Shown here: in pieces, positions 8,458-17,413 of the stretch
How positions within the stretch are numbered: the stretch's first letter is position 1
How the letters are laid out: each line of letters begins with the position of its first letter
DNA from: Hyphomicrobiales bacterium
GTDB taxonomy: Bacteria; Pseudomonadota; Alphaproteobacteria; Rhizobiales; Rhizobiaceae
Length of the DNA stretch: 45,988 nt
Direction: 5' to 3'
NCBI GenBank assembly: GCA_900468625.1
Contig: UBUL01000014.1
Location: 162,641-208,628, forward strand
Translations under genes and position numbers: made by a program
The notes under the pieces: model-generated
The model's input: the letters and a program-made list of their open reading frames with translations, nothing else
Database searches by the model: none
Told to the model about the DNA's origin: nothing

Positions 8458-10521
8458 TCAGACGCGGCTCCCATCGCGTTCGCGGATGAGCAGCAGGCCT
8501 TCTTCGCTCACCTCAAGCTCCTGTCCGGCAACCACCAGCGATGTCGCGGTCGCCTCTTCGACGATCAACGGACCGGCGATCTTCTGCAAAGAAGGCAGTT
8601 TTGCGCGTTCGTATACCGGACAGGATACCCAACCCGCCGTCCCGCCGAAATAGACCTCGCGACGGGCCTTGAAGGCTGCATCCAGCGAGCGCCCGGTGCC
8701 ATCGAGTTTCGGGATGGCGATGACCGGGCCGTGAAGCACTGCCTCCAGGTGGATCATGGTGATCTCCATCGGCGAGTTGCGAAGGCAGAAAGTATAGGCG
8801 CGCTCATGCACCGCATGGAACCGTTCGGCGAAACTCTCGACATCGTCATCGAGCTCGAACAGCGCGAACACGCCATGCTCCTGACCGCGATAGCGAGCCT
8901 CGACACGGCAGGTATAGCGGATCTCCGCAGCATCCCCCTTGGCGAAATAGGCAACCGCATCGCGCTTCAGCTCCTCGAAACGGTGCTTCAGGCCGCTGAC
9001 CGCCTCCGGCGCGAGGGGCGAGAACCAGGTGCCGCGGAAATCGGCGCGCGGCTCCGCCGCCAGCATCCCCCAAGCGGAAAAGATGCCGGGATGCGGCGGA
9101 ACGACGGTCACTTTCACACCGAGATCGCGGCCGAGGCGAGCGGCAAGCGCAGGTCCGGCGCCGCCGGAGATGACGAAGGCGGCGTCGCGCGGATCATGGC
9201 CACGCTGGACGGTGACGAGCTTCAACGCGTTGATCATCGACGCATGGGCAATCTCGACGATGGCGAGTGCGGCATCTTCGACCGAAAGGCCAAGCGGTTC
9301 GGCAACGCTTGCAATGGCGGCGGCAGCCTTGCCCTTGTCGAGCCGCATCTGCCCGCCGGCAAAACTTGCCGGATCGAAAACGCCGAGCGTCAGCAGCGCA
9401 TCGGAAAGCGTCGGCCTGGTCCCGCCGCGCCCGTAGCAGGCTGGGCCTGGGGTCGAACCGGCGCTTTCCGGTCCGACGCAAAGCGCGCCGCGCTCGTCGA
9501 TGCGGGCGATGGAACCGCCGCCCGCGCCGATCTCAACGATGTCGACGACCGGCACCTGCACAGGATAGCCGGGGGCGATGCGGGTATGTTCGAGCTTGTA
9601 TTCGCTGTCGAGCGTCGGGCGGCTGTCATGTATCAAGGAGCATTTTGCCGTCGTACCGCCGACATCGAGCGAAAGCACTTCCGATTCGCCAAGGACGCTG
9701 CCGATGCTCGCGGCACCCGCCACGCCACCGGCGGGGCCGGATTCGACGAGCGTCAGTGGGCTCATCTGCGCTTGATCGAAGGTGGAGATGCCGCCGTTCG
9801 ATTGCATGGCATAATAGGGGCATGTGAGATCGCGCTCGGTCAGGGCGCGTTCCAGCCGCGCGAAGTACCGCTTGATGATCGGTTGCACATAGGCGTTGAG
9901 CACGGTCGTATTGGATCGCTCATATTCCCGCCATTGACGGGAAACCTCGTGGCTGGCGCAAACGGTGACATCCGGCATCGCTTTGGCAAGCGCCTTCGCG
10001 CAGGCGATCTCATGCTCGGGATTGACGTAGCTGTGCAGGAAAACGACCGCAACCGCATCTACCTTGCGCGCACGGCACTCCCGGATGATAGGCTCGATGT
10101 CGCCGAGTTCGATGGGTGCCAGCACCCGGCCTTTGGCGTCCATGCGTTCGCGCACTTCGAAACGAAGGCTGCGCGGCACAAAAGGTTCGGGGCTTCTGAA
10201 CTGGAGATTGTAGAGGTCGGGGCGGTTGCCGCGGCCGATTTCCAGCACGTCGCGAAAACCGGCCGTGGTCACGAGCGCCGTGCGGACGCCCTTGCGCTCG
10301 GTAATGGCATTGATGACGGTCGTTCCGCCATGCGCGAAAAAGATCACATCGCGCGTCGAAAGCCCATCCTTCTTCTCGGCAAGTTCGATCGCGGTCAGGA
10401 CGCCCTCGGACTGATCGTGAACGGTCGTCAGGCTCTTGGCGGTAAAGATCTCGCCGGTACGCTCATCATAACCGACGAGGTCGGTAAAGGTACCGCCCAC
10501 ATCCGTCGCCAGTCTGATCAT
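8458..10521 (-). CDS. hyuA: hydantoinase/oxoprolinase subunit A
   Basis: A 687-aa protein of the hydantoinase A/oxoprolinase family. The N-terminal ASKHA-type phosphate-binding motif DVGGTFTDLVGYDE (residues 6-19) and the second motif LSLDVGGTTAKCSL near residue 290 are clear, with glycine-rich IVEIGAGGGSIARID after it. These enzymes couple ATP hydrolysis to opening of hydantoin, oxoproline or related rings, working with subunit B. The ATG overlaps the hyuB stop (ATGA), so the two subunits are translationally coupled. Length is normal for N-methylhydantoinase A. The acetone carboxylase beta subunit is a relative; no gamma or alpha partner for that enzyme is present. The exact ring substrate is not known. 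Confidence 0.92.
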   Translation of the reverse strand: MIRLATDVGGTFTDLVGYDERTGEIFTAKSLTTVHDQSEGVLTAIELAEKKDGLSTRDVIFFAHGGTTVINAITERKGVRTALVTTAGFRDVLEIGRGNRPDLYNLQFRSPEPFVPRSLRFEVRERMDAKGRVLAPIELGDIEPIIRECRARKVDAVAVVFLHSYVNPEHEIACAKALAKAMPDVTVCASHEVSRQWREYERSNTTVLNAYVQPIIKRYFARLERALTERDLTCPYYAMQSNGGISTFDQAQMSPLTLVESGPAGGVAGAASIGSVLGESEVLSLDVGGTTAKCSLIHDSRPTLDSEYKLEHTRIAPGYPVQVPVVDIVEIGAGGGSIARIDERGALCVGPESAGSTPGPACYGRGGTRPTLSDALLTLGVFDPASFAGGQMRLDKGKAAAAIASVAEPLGLSVEDAALAIVEIAHASMINALKLVTVQRGHDPRDAAFVISGGAGPALAARLGRDLGVKVTVVPPHPGIFSAWGMLAAEPRADFRGTWFSPLAPEAVSGLKHRFEELKRDAVAYFAKGDAAEIRYTCRVEARYRGQEHGVFALFELDDDVESFAERFHAVHERAYTFCLRNSPMEITMIHLEAVLHGPVIAIPKLDGTGRSLDAAFKARREVYFGGTAGWVSCPVYERAKLPSLQKIAGPLIVEEATATSLVVAGQELEVSEEGLLLIRERDGSRV

Positions 10522-12197
10522 CCCGCCATCCTCTCTTCATATCCATAGAGGCTGCGCGCCACCTCCTCGGTGATGTAACCGTCTTCAACGTCTCGGCGGA
10601 CCCGCTCCTGCTCGCGGGCACGCGGGTCACCCCAGCCACCGCCGCCGCCCGTGATGATCCGCACGAGATCGCCACGGTTCAGCGCGATATGCGGCTCGCG
10701 GCGGAAATTGCTGAGCTTGCCGCCGCCCTCTTCCACCTGCAGGAGATTGAGGCTGCCGGACCTGCCGCATTCGACCCCCCAGGGAGGCGTATCGGTTCGC
10801 CCGAAGCTGCAATAGGCCGATGCGCCGTCTCCAACGATCTCATAGTCGCGGATGACGCCGAAGCCGCCGCGGCGGCGACCGGCGCCCGATCCTCCCTCGA
10901 CGTTGAGCGCATAGCGACGCACAAGCAGAGGAAAGCGCGCCTCTATGACCTCGACGGAATAATTGTAGGTATCGCCATCGGTCAGCGCGATCAACGCATT
11001 GGCACCGTCACCATCCCTGCTCGCACCCCAGCCGCCATGCTGCGGCTCGATATGGATGAACGGCTGTCCGGCCGCATCCTTACCGGCGATATAGACGACA
11101 CAAAGGCTCGTATAGGAGCCGGCAGAAAAGCGCTCGGGCATGAGCTTGGCAAGAGCCTTCCATACGAGTTCGGAGGCGTGCACGGAGCCCTCGTAGTACC
11201 AGCCCGTCGGAGAGGGTTTCTCGGCGGTGAAAATCGAACCCTTCGGCGCGATGACGGTGAGCGGCCGAAACCAGCCCTCGTTGGAGGGTGCCTGCGGCGC
11301 CACCAGCGCTTTGAAGATGGTGCGCACAGCCGATTGAAGCGCACCCGCCGCGCAATTGATCGGGCCTGCCACCGCTGGCGGGCAGCCGGTGAAATCCGCT
11401 GTCAGGCGATCGCCTGCGATCGTGACAGCCACCCTGACGGCGATAGGGTCGGTTGTGACGCCATCTCCGTCGACAATGTCGGTCGCCTCATAGGTTCCGT
11501 CGGGCAGAGCGGCAATGGCTGCTCGCGCCTGTCTCTCGCTCACCGACAGTAGGTGATCGAATGCGGCTTCCACGACATGGCTGCCATATTTGCGGGCAAG
11601 TTCGCTCATGCGGCGGGCAGCGACGCGGACGGTCGCCACCTGTGCCGTCAGATCGCCGATGGCAATCTCGGGCAGGCGGACATTTTCACGGATGATACGC
11701 AGAACTTCACCCGAGAAGCGATCGCTGCGCGCTACCTTAACGCCCGGTAGCCTCAATCCTTCCTGGAAAACCGAGACGGCGTTCGGCGCAAGCGAACCGG
11801 GAACGGACCCGCCGACATCGAGATAATGGGCGACGTTGATGGCATAGGCCAGAATCCGGCCCTCGAAGAAGATTGGCTTGACGATGGCAAAATCGCAGGC
11901 ATGCGTGCCGCCGGAATAAGGGTCGTTCGTCAGCAGAATGTCGCCGTCTTCCAGATCGTCGCCGTAAAGGTCGAGCAGCGACTTGACCTGGGTCCCGAAG
12001 GTGCCGGTGAACAGGGTGATGCCATTCATCTGGGCGACCAGCTGCCCGTCGCGCGTCAACAGCCCGCAGGCGAAATCGAGCACCTCGTAGATCACCGGGC
12101 TCATGGAGGTCCGCGCCATGACGACACCCATCTCATCGACGGTCGCTGCCAGCTTGCCCTCGATGATCTCCTGGGTCACAGGATCGACGATGCTCAC
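10518..12197 (-). CDS. hyuB: hydantoinase/oxoprolinase subunit B
   Basis: A 559-aa protein of the hydantoinase B/oxoprolinase family. It begins with the family-typical segment DPVTQEIIEGKLAATVDEMG and carries DILLTNDPYSGGTHACD near residue 100, and a glycine-rich tail (ITGGGGGWGDP). It forms the ATP-dependent ring-opening enzyme with subunit A. A GTG start at 12197 is chosen: GAGGGTGGA lies just before it, and the next codons match the usual start of the family. A longer frame begins at 12296 but its first 33 residues look non-coding. It is the first structural gene of the operon, 112 bp after the MalT-like regulator. Confidence 0.92.
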   Translation of the reverse strand: MSIVDPVTQEIIEGKLAATVDEMGVVMARTSMSPVIYEVLDFACGLLTRDGQLVAQMNGITLFTGTFGTQVKSLLDLYGDDLEDGDILLTNDPYSGGTHACDFAIVKPIFFEGRILAYAINVAHYLDVGGSVPGSLAPNAVSVFQEGLRLPGVKVARSDRFSGEVLRIIRENVRLPEIAIGDLTAQVATVRVAARRMSELARKYGSHVVEAAFDHLLSVSERQARAAIAALPDGTYEATDIVDGDGVTTDPIAVRVAVTIAGDRLTADFTGCPPAVAGPINCAAGALQSAVRTIFKALVAPQAPSNEGWFRPLTVIAPKGSIFTAEKPSPTGWYYEGSVHASELVWKALAKLMPERFSAGSYTSLCVVYIAGKDAAGQPFIHIEPQHGGWGASRDGDGANALIALTDGDTYNYSVEVIEARFPLLVRRYALNVEGGSGAGRRRGGFGVIRDYEIVGDGASAYCSFGRTDTPPWGVECGRSGSLNLLQVEEGGGKLSNFRREPHIALNRGDLVRIITGGGGGWGDPRAREQERVRRDVEDGYITEEVARSLYGYEERMAG

Positions 12198-12274
12198 GAA
12201 TCCACCCTCATTATTATATTCGCACGAGCGCAGATTAGGGCTTTTTTCTCTCGCCGAAAGCCTCTGCGATGGGT

Positions 12275-12298
12275 GGGTGGGAATGGCAAAACCCACCC
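12275..12298. promoter_or_regulatory. GGGTGGG/CCCACCC dyad upstream of hyuB
   Basis: A perfect 7-bp inverted repeat, GGGTGGG (12275-12281) and CCCACCC (12292-12298), with a 10-bp spacer. An overlapping extra GGGT copy sits on the left arm. It lies between the regulator stop and the hyuB start. No T-run follows on the transcribed strand, so it is more likely an operator for an activator or repressor than a terminator. Confidence 0.4.
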
Positions 12299-12309
12299 GT
12301 TCGGGTAGG

Positions 12310-14976
12310 CTAGCGATTAAAAATGCCCTTTTGACGCGCTGCCATTACAGCCGCCGTCCGTGTCGAGACATTGAGCTTGGCAAAGATATTGCGCAGATGG
12401 AATTTGATCGTGTTGTCGGAAAGCGCCAGCATCCGGCCGATTTCCTTGTTGGACAGCCCCGAACTCAGCAACTCCAGTACCATGCGTTCCCGGCCGGTAA
12501 AGGTGGATCCGCCAGCGTCCGCAGCAGCCTCCGGTGTCGTTTCGGTACTCGCAAACAGCAATTGAAGACGTTTGCGGATGATGTTCGCCACGCTTGGATG
12601 ATTGGCGAGCGCGCGAAGTTCCGCAAGCCCTGCTGCATGATCGAGAGGGAGCGACGCACGGTAGTCATCGAGAGGCATCGTCAGCACGAGATCGGAAAGA
12701 CGGGCGGCGGCAAGATCCGTCCGGCCCTCGGCGACCAAAATCCCCATCTCGATGAGCGCAAGCTCGATCGTACGCGGAACGTGCGGACGCTCGGCCTGAC
12801 GCGTTCTGAATTGATCGAAGACCTCCCGCGCCTTCGACCCCTCGCCGAGCGCCAGATAGGCACGCGTCCAGAAGATCGCCGGGGTCGTGCCGCGCAAATG
12901 AATGGAGAGCTGGTTGGCGCGGTCGGAACGGATCGCGGAGGCACCAAAACCATTGGCCTCGGCATGACGGACGGCCTGATCGAGATCGCCCGATGCCATG
13001 AGCAGCATGGCGCGCTCGCCATCGATCAGACGCGCCAGCCGATCGAAGCCGCGCCGCCGCGCCACCGCGCGAATGCGATCCATGGCGGCGTGGGCGGCAA
13101 GCAGGTCGCCGCGCATCCGCAAGACGCGCTGTTCGGCCATGAAGCCGGCGGCAAGAAGATCGAACCAGGTGTCGTGAAGCTCGAGATGCGGCAATGCCCA
13201 TCCGAGTATCTCCGCTGCGGCCTCCGCCTCGCCGCGCATCGACAGAACCTCGGCCTTCAACACCTGTCCGACGGCATCAAGATCGCTGCCAGGGCCGATA
13301 TTGGTCTGTGCTTCGCAGATCAGCTCCTCATAAGCCGCCAAAGCGCTTGCGCAATCGCCGGAGAGAAAGAACGCCTGGCCGATGTGGGTGTAGAGATGCA
13401 TGGCGCCGAAATCGGCGCCCCCGTCGCGAAAGGCGCGAAGAGCCAGATGACCGTAGTGCAGCGCCCGGTCGAGTTCGCTGCGGATCAGGAAATTGTAGGA
13501 AAGCATATTGAGCGCCAGCGCGCGGTGAATGAGCTCCATCCCGTCCGGCTGCCGCAGGTCGTCTTCGAGCGCGGAAAGATCGGCCGCACTTGCCCAATGA
13601 TCCGTGTATAGCGCCAAAAGAATACGCACGACACGCAGATCCTTTGCCAAGATCGGGTCGGTAGCCGCCGAACGCTCGGCAATAGCGAGATAGTGGTTGG
13701 CCGCGGCAAGCTGCGCCGCCTTGGCATTGAAGATCGAGAGCCCGAGCGTCGCAAGCGGGAAGCGGCTAAGGTCGATCTCCGAGGCTCGCCCGCTCAAGGC
13801 CTGAAAAAGCGTCGCGCCGCCGCGTGTGGTGGCATAGACGCGCCGCCACCCTCCTGCGGTCTCCACGATGCGCGCCGCAAGATCGGCATCATCCGCCGAA
13901 AGGGCATGATGGACCGCGCGATCTATATCGCCACGAGCCTCGAACCAGAGTGCTGCACGGTTTAATGCCTGCTTGGGATCGACACCTCTGAGGCCCGCGG
14001 TCTTCTTGAGGAATTCGTTGAAAACCGGATGGAACCGCATCCAGTTGCCGGGTCCGGCAAGCAAGGTGACCGGAAGCGCATATTCGCCCAGCCGCTGACA
14101 TAAATCCGCACGCTCCCCGCTTTCCAGAACGACCTCGAGCAGCGAATGATTGAAGGCCGGCAGCGCAGCGGTATCGATCAGAAACCGGCGAATGTCTTCG
14201 GGCAGATGTTCAAACACCTGCTCGGAGAGATAGGAGCCCATATCGACGTCGCCGCCATCGAAGGAAGCCAGAATGGCATCGCTTTCTTCCGACTCCGATA
14301 TCAGCAGGCTCACCATCTGCAGCGCGACGGCCCAGCCCTCCGTACGGCGATTGAAGGAGCCGACCTGCTCATCGGTCAGATGGGCGCCCTTGCCGGCAAA
14401 CAATTGTCCCGCCTCGGCATCGGAAAAGCCGAGCTCGGCAACGCCAAACTGCTTGAACTCTCCACGAAGACGCAATGCCGAAAGCGGAAACCGCGGCGGA
14501 CTGCGGCTGACCAGGATCAGCTTGACATGCTCCAGCGATGGATCGGCGAGGATCTTCGCCATCAGCGCCTCGGTCGCATCCGTCTGGGCAAAATGATAGT
14601 CGTCGAGGAAGATGACGAGCGGCCCCTCGATTTTGCGCAGGCGCGTCCCAAGTACGGAAAGCAGCGCTGCCGCCGGCAGATTGCCGGCATCGGCGCCGTC
14701 CTCGTCCAGAAGCGTCTGCAGGGCATCGATCAAGACGAGCAGGAACGCTTCCTGGTTCGTATGCTCGGCGTCGAGCGACACCCAGCACAGCTTGATTCCG
14801 TCCTCCTTCAGCAACTCGTACCATTGGACGGCAACCGAGGTCTTGCCATAGCCGGCCGGTGCGACGATGGTCGTCAAGCGGCGCAGCCCGGCACGCCGGA
14901 GCTGCCGCAACAGTTCACTGCGCTTGATGGTTTGCCGTCCGTTATACGGAGGAGCAAATCGATTCTGTCCACTCAT
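12310..14976 (-). CDS. MalT-like LuxR-family transcriptional regulator
   Basis: A large 888-aa regulator with the MalT/LAL plan. An N-terminal STAND ATPase has Walker A APAGYGKTS at residues 39-47 and Walker B GPLVIFLDDYHF near 118-129. A long helical, TPR-like sensor region follows. The C-terminal LuxR-type DNA-binding domain contains LSSGLSNKEIGRMLALSDN and IFAKLNVSTRTAAV. Such proteins bind ATP and an inducer, oligomerise and activate transcription. It is directly upstream of, and in the same direction as, hyuB, so it probably controls the hydantoinase/importer operon in response to its substrate. No strong ribosome site precedes the ATG, so the start could shift slightly. Confidence 0.9.
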   Translation of the reverse strand: MSGQNRFAPPYNGRQTIKRSELLRQLRRAGLRRLTTIVAPAGYGKTSVAVQWYELLKEDGIKLCWVSLDAEHTNQEAFLLVLIDALQTLLDEDGADAGNLPAAALLSVLGTRLRKIEGPLVIFLDDYHFAQTDATEALMAKILADPSLEHVKLILVSRSPPRFPLSALRLRGEFKQFGVAELGFSDAEAGQLFAGKGAHLTDEQVGSFNRRTEGWAVALQMVSLLISESEESDAILASFDGGDVDMGSYLSEQVFEHLPEDIRRFLIDTAALPAFNHSLLEVVLESGERADLCQRLGEYALPVTLLAGPGNWMRFHPVFNEFLKKTAGLRGVDPKQALNRAALWFEARGDIDRAVHHALSADDADLAARIVETAGGWRRVYATTRGGATLFQALSGRASEIDLSRFPLATLGLSIFNAKAAQLAAANHYLAIAERSAATDPILAKDLRVVRILLALYTDHWASAADLSALEDDLRQPDGMELIHRALALNMLSYNFLIRSELDRALHYGHLALRAFRDGGADFGAMHLYTHIGQAFFLSGDCASALAAYEELICEAQTNIGPGSDLDAVGQVLKAEVLSMRGEAEAAAEILGWALPHLELHDTWFDLLAAGFMAEQRVLRMRGDLLAAHAAMDRIRAVARRRGFDRLARLIDGERAMLLMASGDLDQAVRHAEANGFGASAIRSDRANQLSIHLRGTTPAIFWTRAYLALGEGSKAREVFDQFRTRQAERPHVPRTIELALIEMGILVAEGRTDLAAARLSDLVLTMPLDDYRASLPLDHAAGLAELRALANHPSVANIIRKRLQLLFASTETTPEAAADAGGSTFTGRERMVLELLSSGLSNKEIGRMLALSDNTIKFHLRNIFAKLNVSTRTAAVMAARQKGIFNR

Positions 14977-15311
14977 GGCGCGGGATGATGCTGTCTCGGC
15001 AGGCAGTTTGCAACCCGCGAGAAAACGTTTGCAAGGACGGTTAAATCTTTATTTTTCCTGAAGGGCTCTTATCGTGCCATAGGCTACCCGAGCCCTCGCT
15101 AAGATTGCAAGGACGATCAAGAGCCTCACCGCAGGTTCGGAGCCGCCACGAAATCGTCGCGCCTACCCTTCACCGGACCGGCCCCTATCGCACAGCCCCG
15201 CGCCATAAACCGTCCGTTAGGATTTTGTTGACCATAATCCGAGGTATAGCGATGCCGCAAGCGCGGCACCTCTGATCTCCCTCCCCGTTAGCAAGGGCGA
15301 AAGTCGTATTC
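14977..15311. other. 335-bp divergent intergenic region
   Basis: This separates the MalT-like regulator from the DUF882 gene, which are transcribed away from each other, so both promoters should lie here. A small perfect hairpin (GCCGC, loop AAGC, GCGGC) is at 15253-15268. No promoter was assigned with confidence and no gene was seen. Confidence 0.4.
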
Positions 15312-16640
15312 ATGCATCAAGCGATCTTCTCCATCCCGGCGGCAAGCTTCGCCATGATCTCCTCCTTCGTCGCTTGCCGCGTGGCATTGATCGCAATCCT
15401 GGTCCTCGGCGCCTTTGCCGGCTCCGCCGCAGCCGAGGATCGGGCGCTCAAGCTCTTTTTCACGCATACCGGCGAAAGAGCGACCATCGTCTTCAAGCGC
15501 GGCGGCAAATATGACCCGCGAGGTCTCGCCCAGATCAATCGTTTCCTACGCGACTGGAGAAAGAACGAACCGACCAGGATCGATCCGGAACTGCTCGACC
15601 TCGTCTGGGAAGTCTATCGCCGCAGCGGCGCACGCGAGACCATTCATGTCGTCTCGGCCTATCGCTCTCCCTCGACCAACGGCATGCTGCGCAACCGCTC
15701 GCGCAGCTCCGGCGTCGCCAAGCACAGCCAGCACATGCTCGGCAAGGCGATGGATTTCTATATTCCGGGCGTGAAACTTGCGAGCCTGCGCGCAATCGCC
15801 ATGCAGATGCAGATCGGCGGCGTCGGCTTCTATCCCACTTCCGGCTCGCCCTTCGTGCATCTGGATGTCGGCAGGGTCCGCGCATGGCCGAGGATGTCGC
15901 GCCAGGAACTTGCGCGGCTTTTCCCGAATGGGCAGACGCTTCATATGCCGGCCGACGGCAGACCGCTGCCGGGCTACGAAATGGCGGTTGCGCAATCGAA
16001 GAAGCGTCCGTCTCTTGCGGCAAGCAAGATCGCAGCCGTCGCGGACGACGATGATGATGCCGGATCGGCCAGCTCTCTTCGCGATGATACGCCGGACAGC
16101 ACTCTGCTTACCAGCATGCTGCCGGCACCGAGAAGCCGCACCTTGAACGGGCTGGAGCTTCAGCTCGGCAAACAAGTGGCCGAGGAAAATATGGCCCAGC
16201 CCTTCCCCGACCTTGCAGCCTATGCCATTCCATTGCCGGCGTGGCGGCCGACCAGCAGCATCGCCGTCATCCCGACGGCCGCTCCAGAAAGGCCCGCTTC
16301 TGCCGTGCTGGCAAGCCTGGTGGTCGGACGCAACGATGCCGGCAGACTGGTCGTCGCAGAACACGCGAAAAATGCGGGTGACAGCGCCATGGCGAAGATG
16401 CAGCCGATGGCGGATCTCCCGTCCTCCGCTGCGCAGGAAATCTCAAGGGGTGTCGCAGCCATGCCGACCCATGCCATCGTCGCCTGGGCTCTGCGGCCGC
16501 CGGGCATGACGGTCGGCATGACGGTTCCGAGCCTCGTCAGCGTACCCATTCCGATGCATGACGACATGGCGGAGGCCCAGGCCGGAGACGCGTACGATGG
16601 TGACGACTTCGATGTCGAACGGTTCGGCTTCGAAGGCTGA
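15312..16640 (+). CDS. exported DUF882/YcbK-like protein
   Basis: A 442-aa exported protein. A hydrophobic signal segment (VALIAILVLGAFAGSAAAED) ends near residue 42. The following ~155 residues match DUF882, a zinc-dependent D,D-carboxypeptidase-like fold related to peptidase M15. Visible motifs are SAYRSPSTNGML, HSQHMLGKAMDFYI and FVHLDVG, which hold the expected His/Asp metal ligands. The family is thought to trim peptidoglycan cross-links in the periplasm. The C-terminal ~230 residues are low-complexity, with an Asp run (DDDDD) near residue 247, and no known domain; this tail is longer than in E. coli YcbK. It is convergent with the corrinoid importer genes, leaving only eight bases between stops. 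Confidence 0.85.
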   Translation: MHQAIFSIPAASFAMISSFVACRVALIAILVLGAFAGSAAAEDRALKLFFTHTGERATIVFKRGGKYDPRGLAQINRFLRDWRKNEPTRIDPELLDLVWEVYRRSGARETIHVVSAYRSPSTNGMLRNRSRSSGVAKHSQHMLGKAMDFYIPGVKLASLRAIAMQMQIGGVGFYPTSGSPFVHLDVGRVRAWPRMSRQELARLFPNGQTLHMPADGRPLPGYEMAVAQSKKRPSLAASKIAAVADDDDDAGSASSLRDDTPDSTLLTSMLPAPRSRTLNGLELQLGKQVAEENMAQPFPDLAAYAIPLPAWRPTSSIAVIPTAAPERPASAVLASLVVGRNDAGRLVVAEHAKNAGDSAMAKMQPMADLPSSAAQEISRGVAAMPTHAIVAWALRPPGMTVGMTVPSLVSVPIPMHDDMAEAQAGDAYDGDDFDVERFGFEG

Positions 16641-16648
16641 ATTGCATT

Positions 16649-17413
16649 TCAATCCGTCATGTATTGAATGTTGCAGCGGCCGTGCACCGAAGACTTCTGG
16701 ACATGCGCGCGCACGCCGAAAACCTGTCTGATCAGCTCCTGCGTCAGCACCTCTTCCGGCGGCCCGGCCGCAACGACCTCGCCATTTTGTAGCACCGCAA
16801 GGCTGTCGCAGAACATGGCCGCCAGGTTGAGATCGTGCAATGCGACGATCGAGGTGACGTCGAGCCTGGAGACAAGACCGAGAATGTCGAGCTGATGCTG
16901 GATATCGAGGTGATTTGTCGGCTCGTCGAGCAGCAGCTCGCTCGGGGTCTGGGCAAGCGCCCTTGCGATGTGAACCCGCTGCCGCTCTCCGCCCGATAAG
17001 GTCTGCCATAGCTGCCCCGCGCGGCCATGCATGCCGACGCGGGCAAGTGCCTCCGAAACCGCCTTATCGTCGTGCACGCTCCAGGCCGACAGGGCACCGC
17101 GATGCGGCGTGCGGCCGAGACGCACGACGTCCATTACTGTGACCTGGGTGTCGGTCGTCGCCTGCTGTTCGACGAGCGCGATGCGGCGGGCAATGTCACC
17201 GCGCGAGATCGAGGCTATGTCGCTGCCGCCGAGCCGGATCACTCCGCTTTTCACCTTCCGCAAGCGGCAGATCAACCGCAGCAGGCTGGATTTGCCCGAA
17301 CCGTTCGGTCCGAGAAGGCCGAGAACCTTGCCCTTTTCCACCGCCAGGCTGACGCCGTTGACGATCAGACTATCGCCAGCAGCAAACGTCACTGTGTCGA
17401 CCGCGATGCTCAT
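16649..17413 (-). CDS. btuD: corrinoid-type ABC importer ATPase
   Basis: Cytoplasmic ATPase of a FecCDE/BtuCD-type importer, 254 aa. Walker A is GPNGSGKSS, the signature LSGGERQRVHIARAL, Walker B ELLLDEPTNHLD and the switch region ALHDLNLA. The start at 17413 overlaps the permease stop (ATGA); the longer frame through the permease gene is spurious. By motif alone it could serve iron-siderophore, haem or corrinoid import. The cobalamin riboswitch ahead of the operon makes a corrinoid the likeliest cargo, so the btuD symbol is an inference from context. Confidence 0.87.
   Translation of the reverse strand: MSIAVDTVTFAAGDSLIVNGVSLAVEKGKVLGLLGPNGSGKSSLLRLICRLRKVKSGVIRLGGSDIASISRGDIARRIALVEQQATTDTQVTVMDVVRLGRTPHRGALSAWSVHDDKAVSEALARVGMHGRAGQLWQTLSGGERQRVHIARALAQTPSELLLDEPTNHLDIQHQLDILGLVSRLDVTSIVALHDLNLAAMFCDSLAVLQNGEVVAAGPPEEVLTQELIRQVFGVRAHVQKSSVHGRCNIQYMTD

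Noticed and set aside
8731..10548. 605-codon open frame on the plus strand
   Set aside because: Fully antisense to hyuA, which has clear motifs; the plus-strand product has no family character.
12103..13611. 502-codon open frame on the plus strand
   Set aside because: Antisense to the MalT-like regulator, whose LuxR and Walker motifs are unambiguous.
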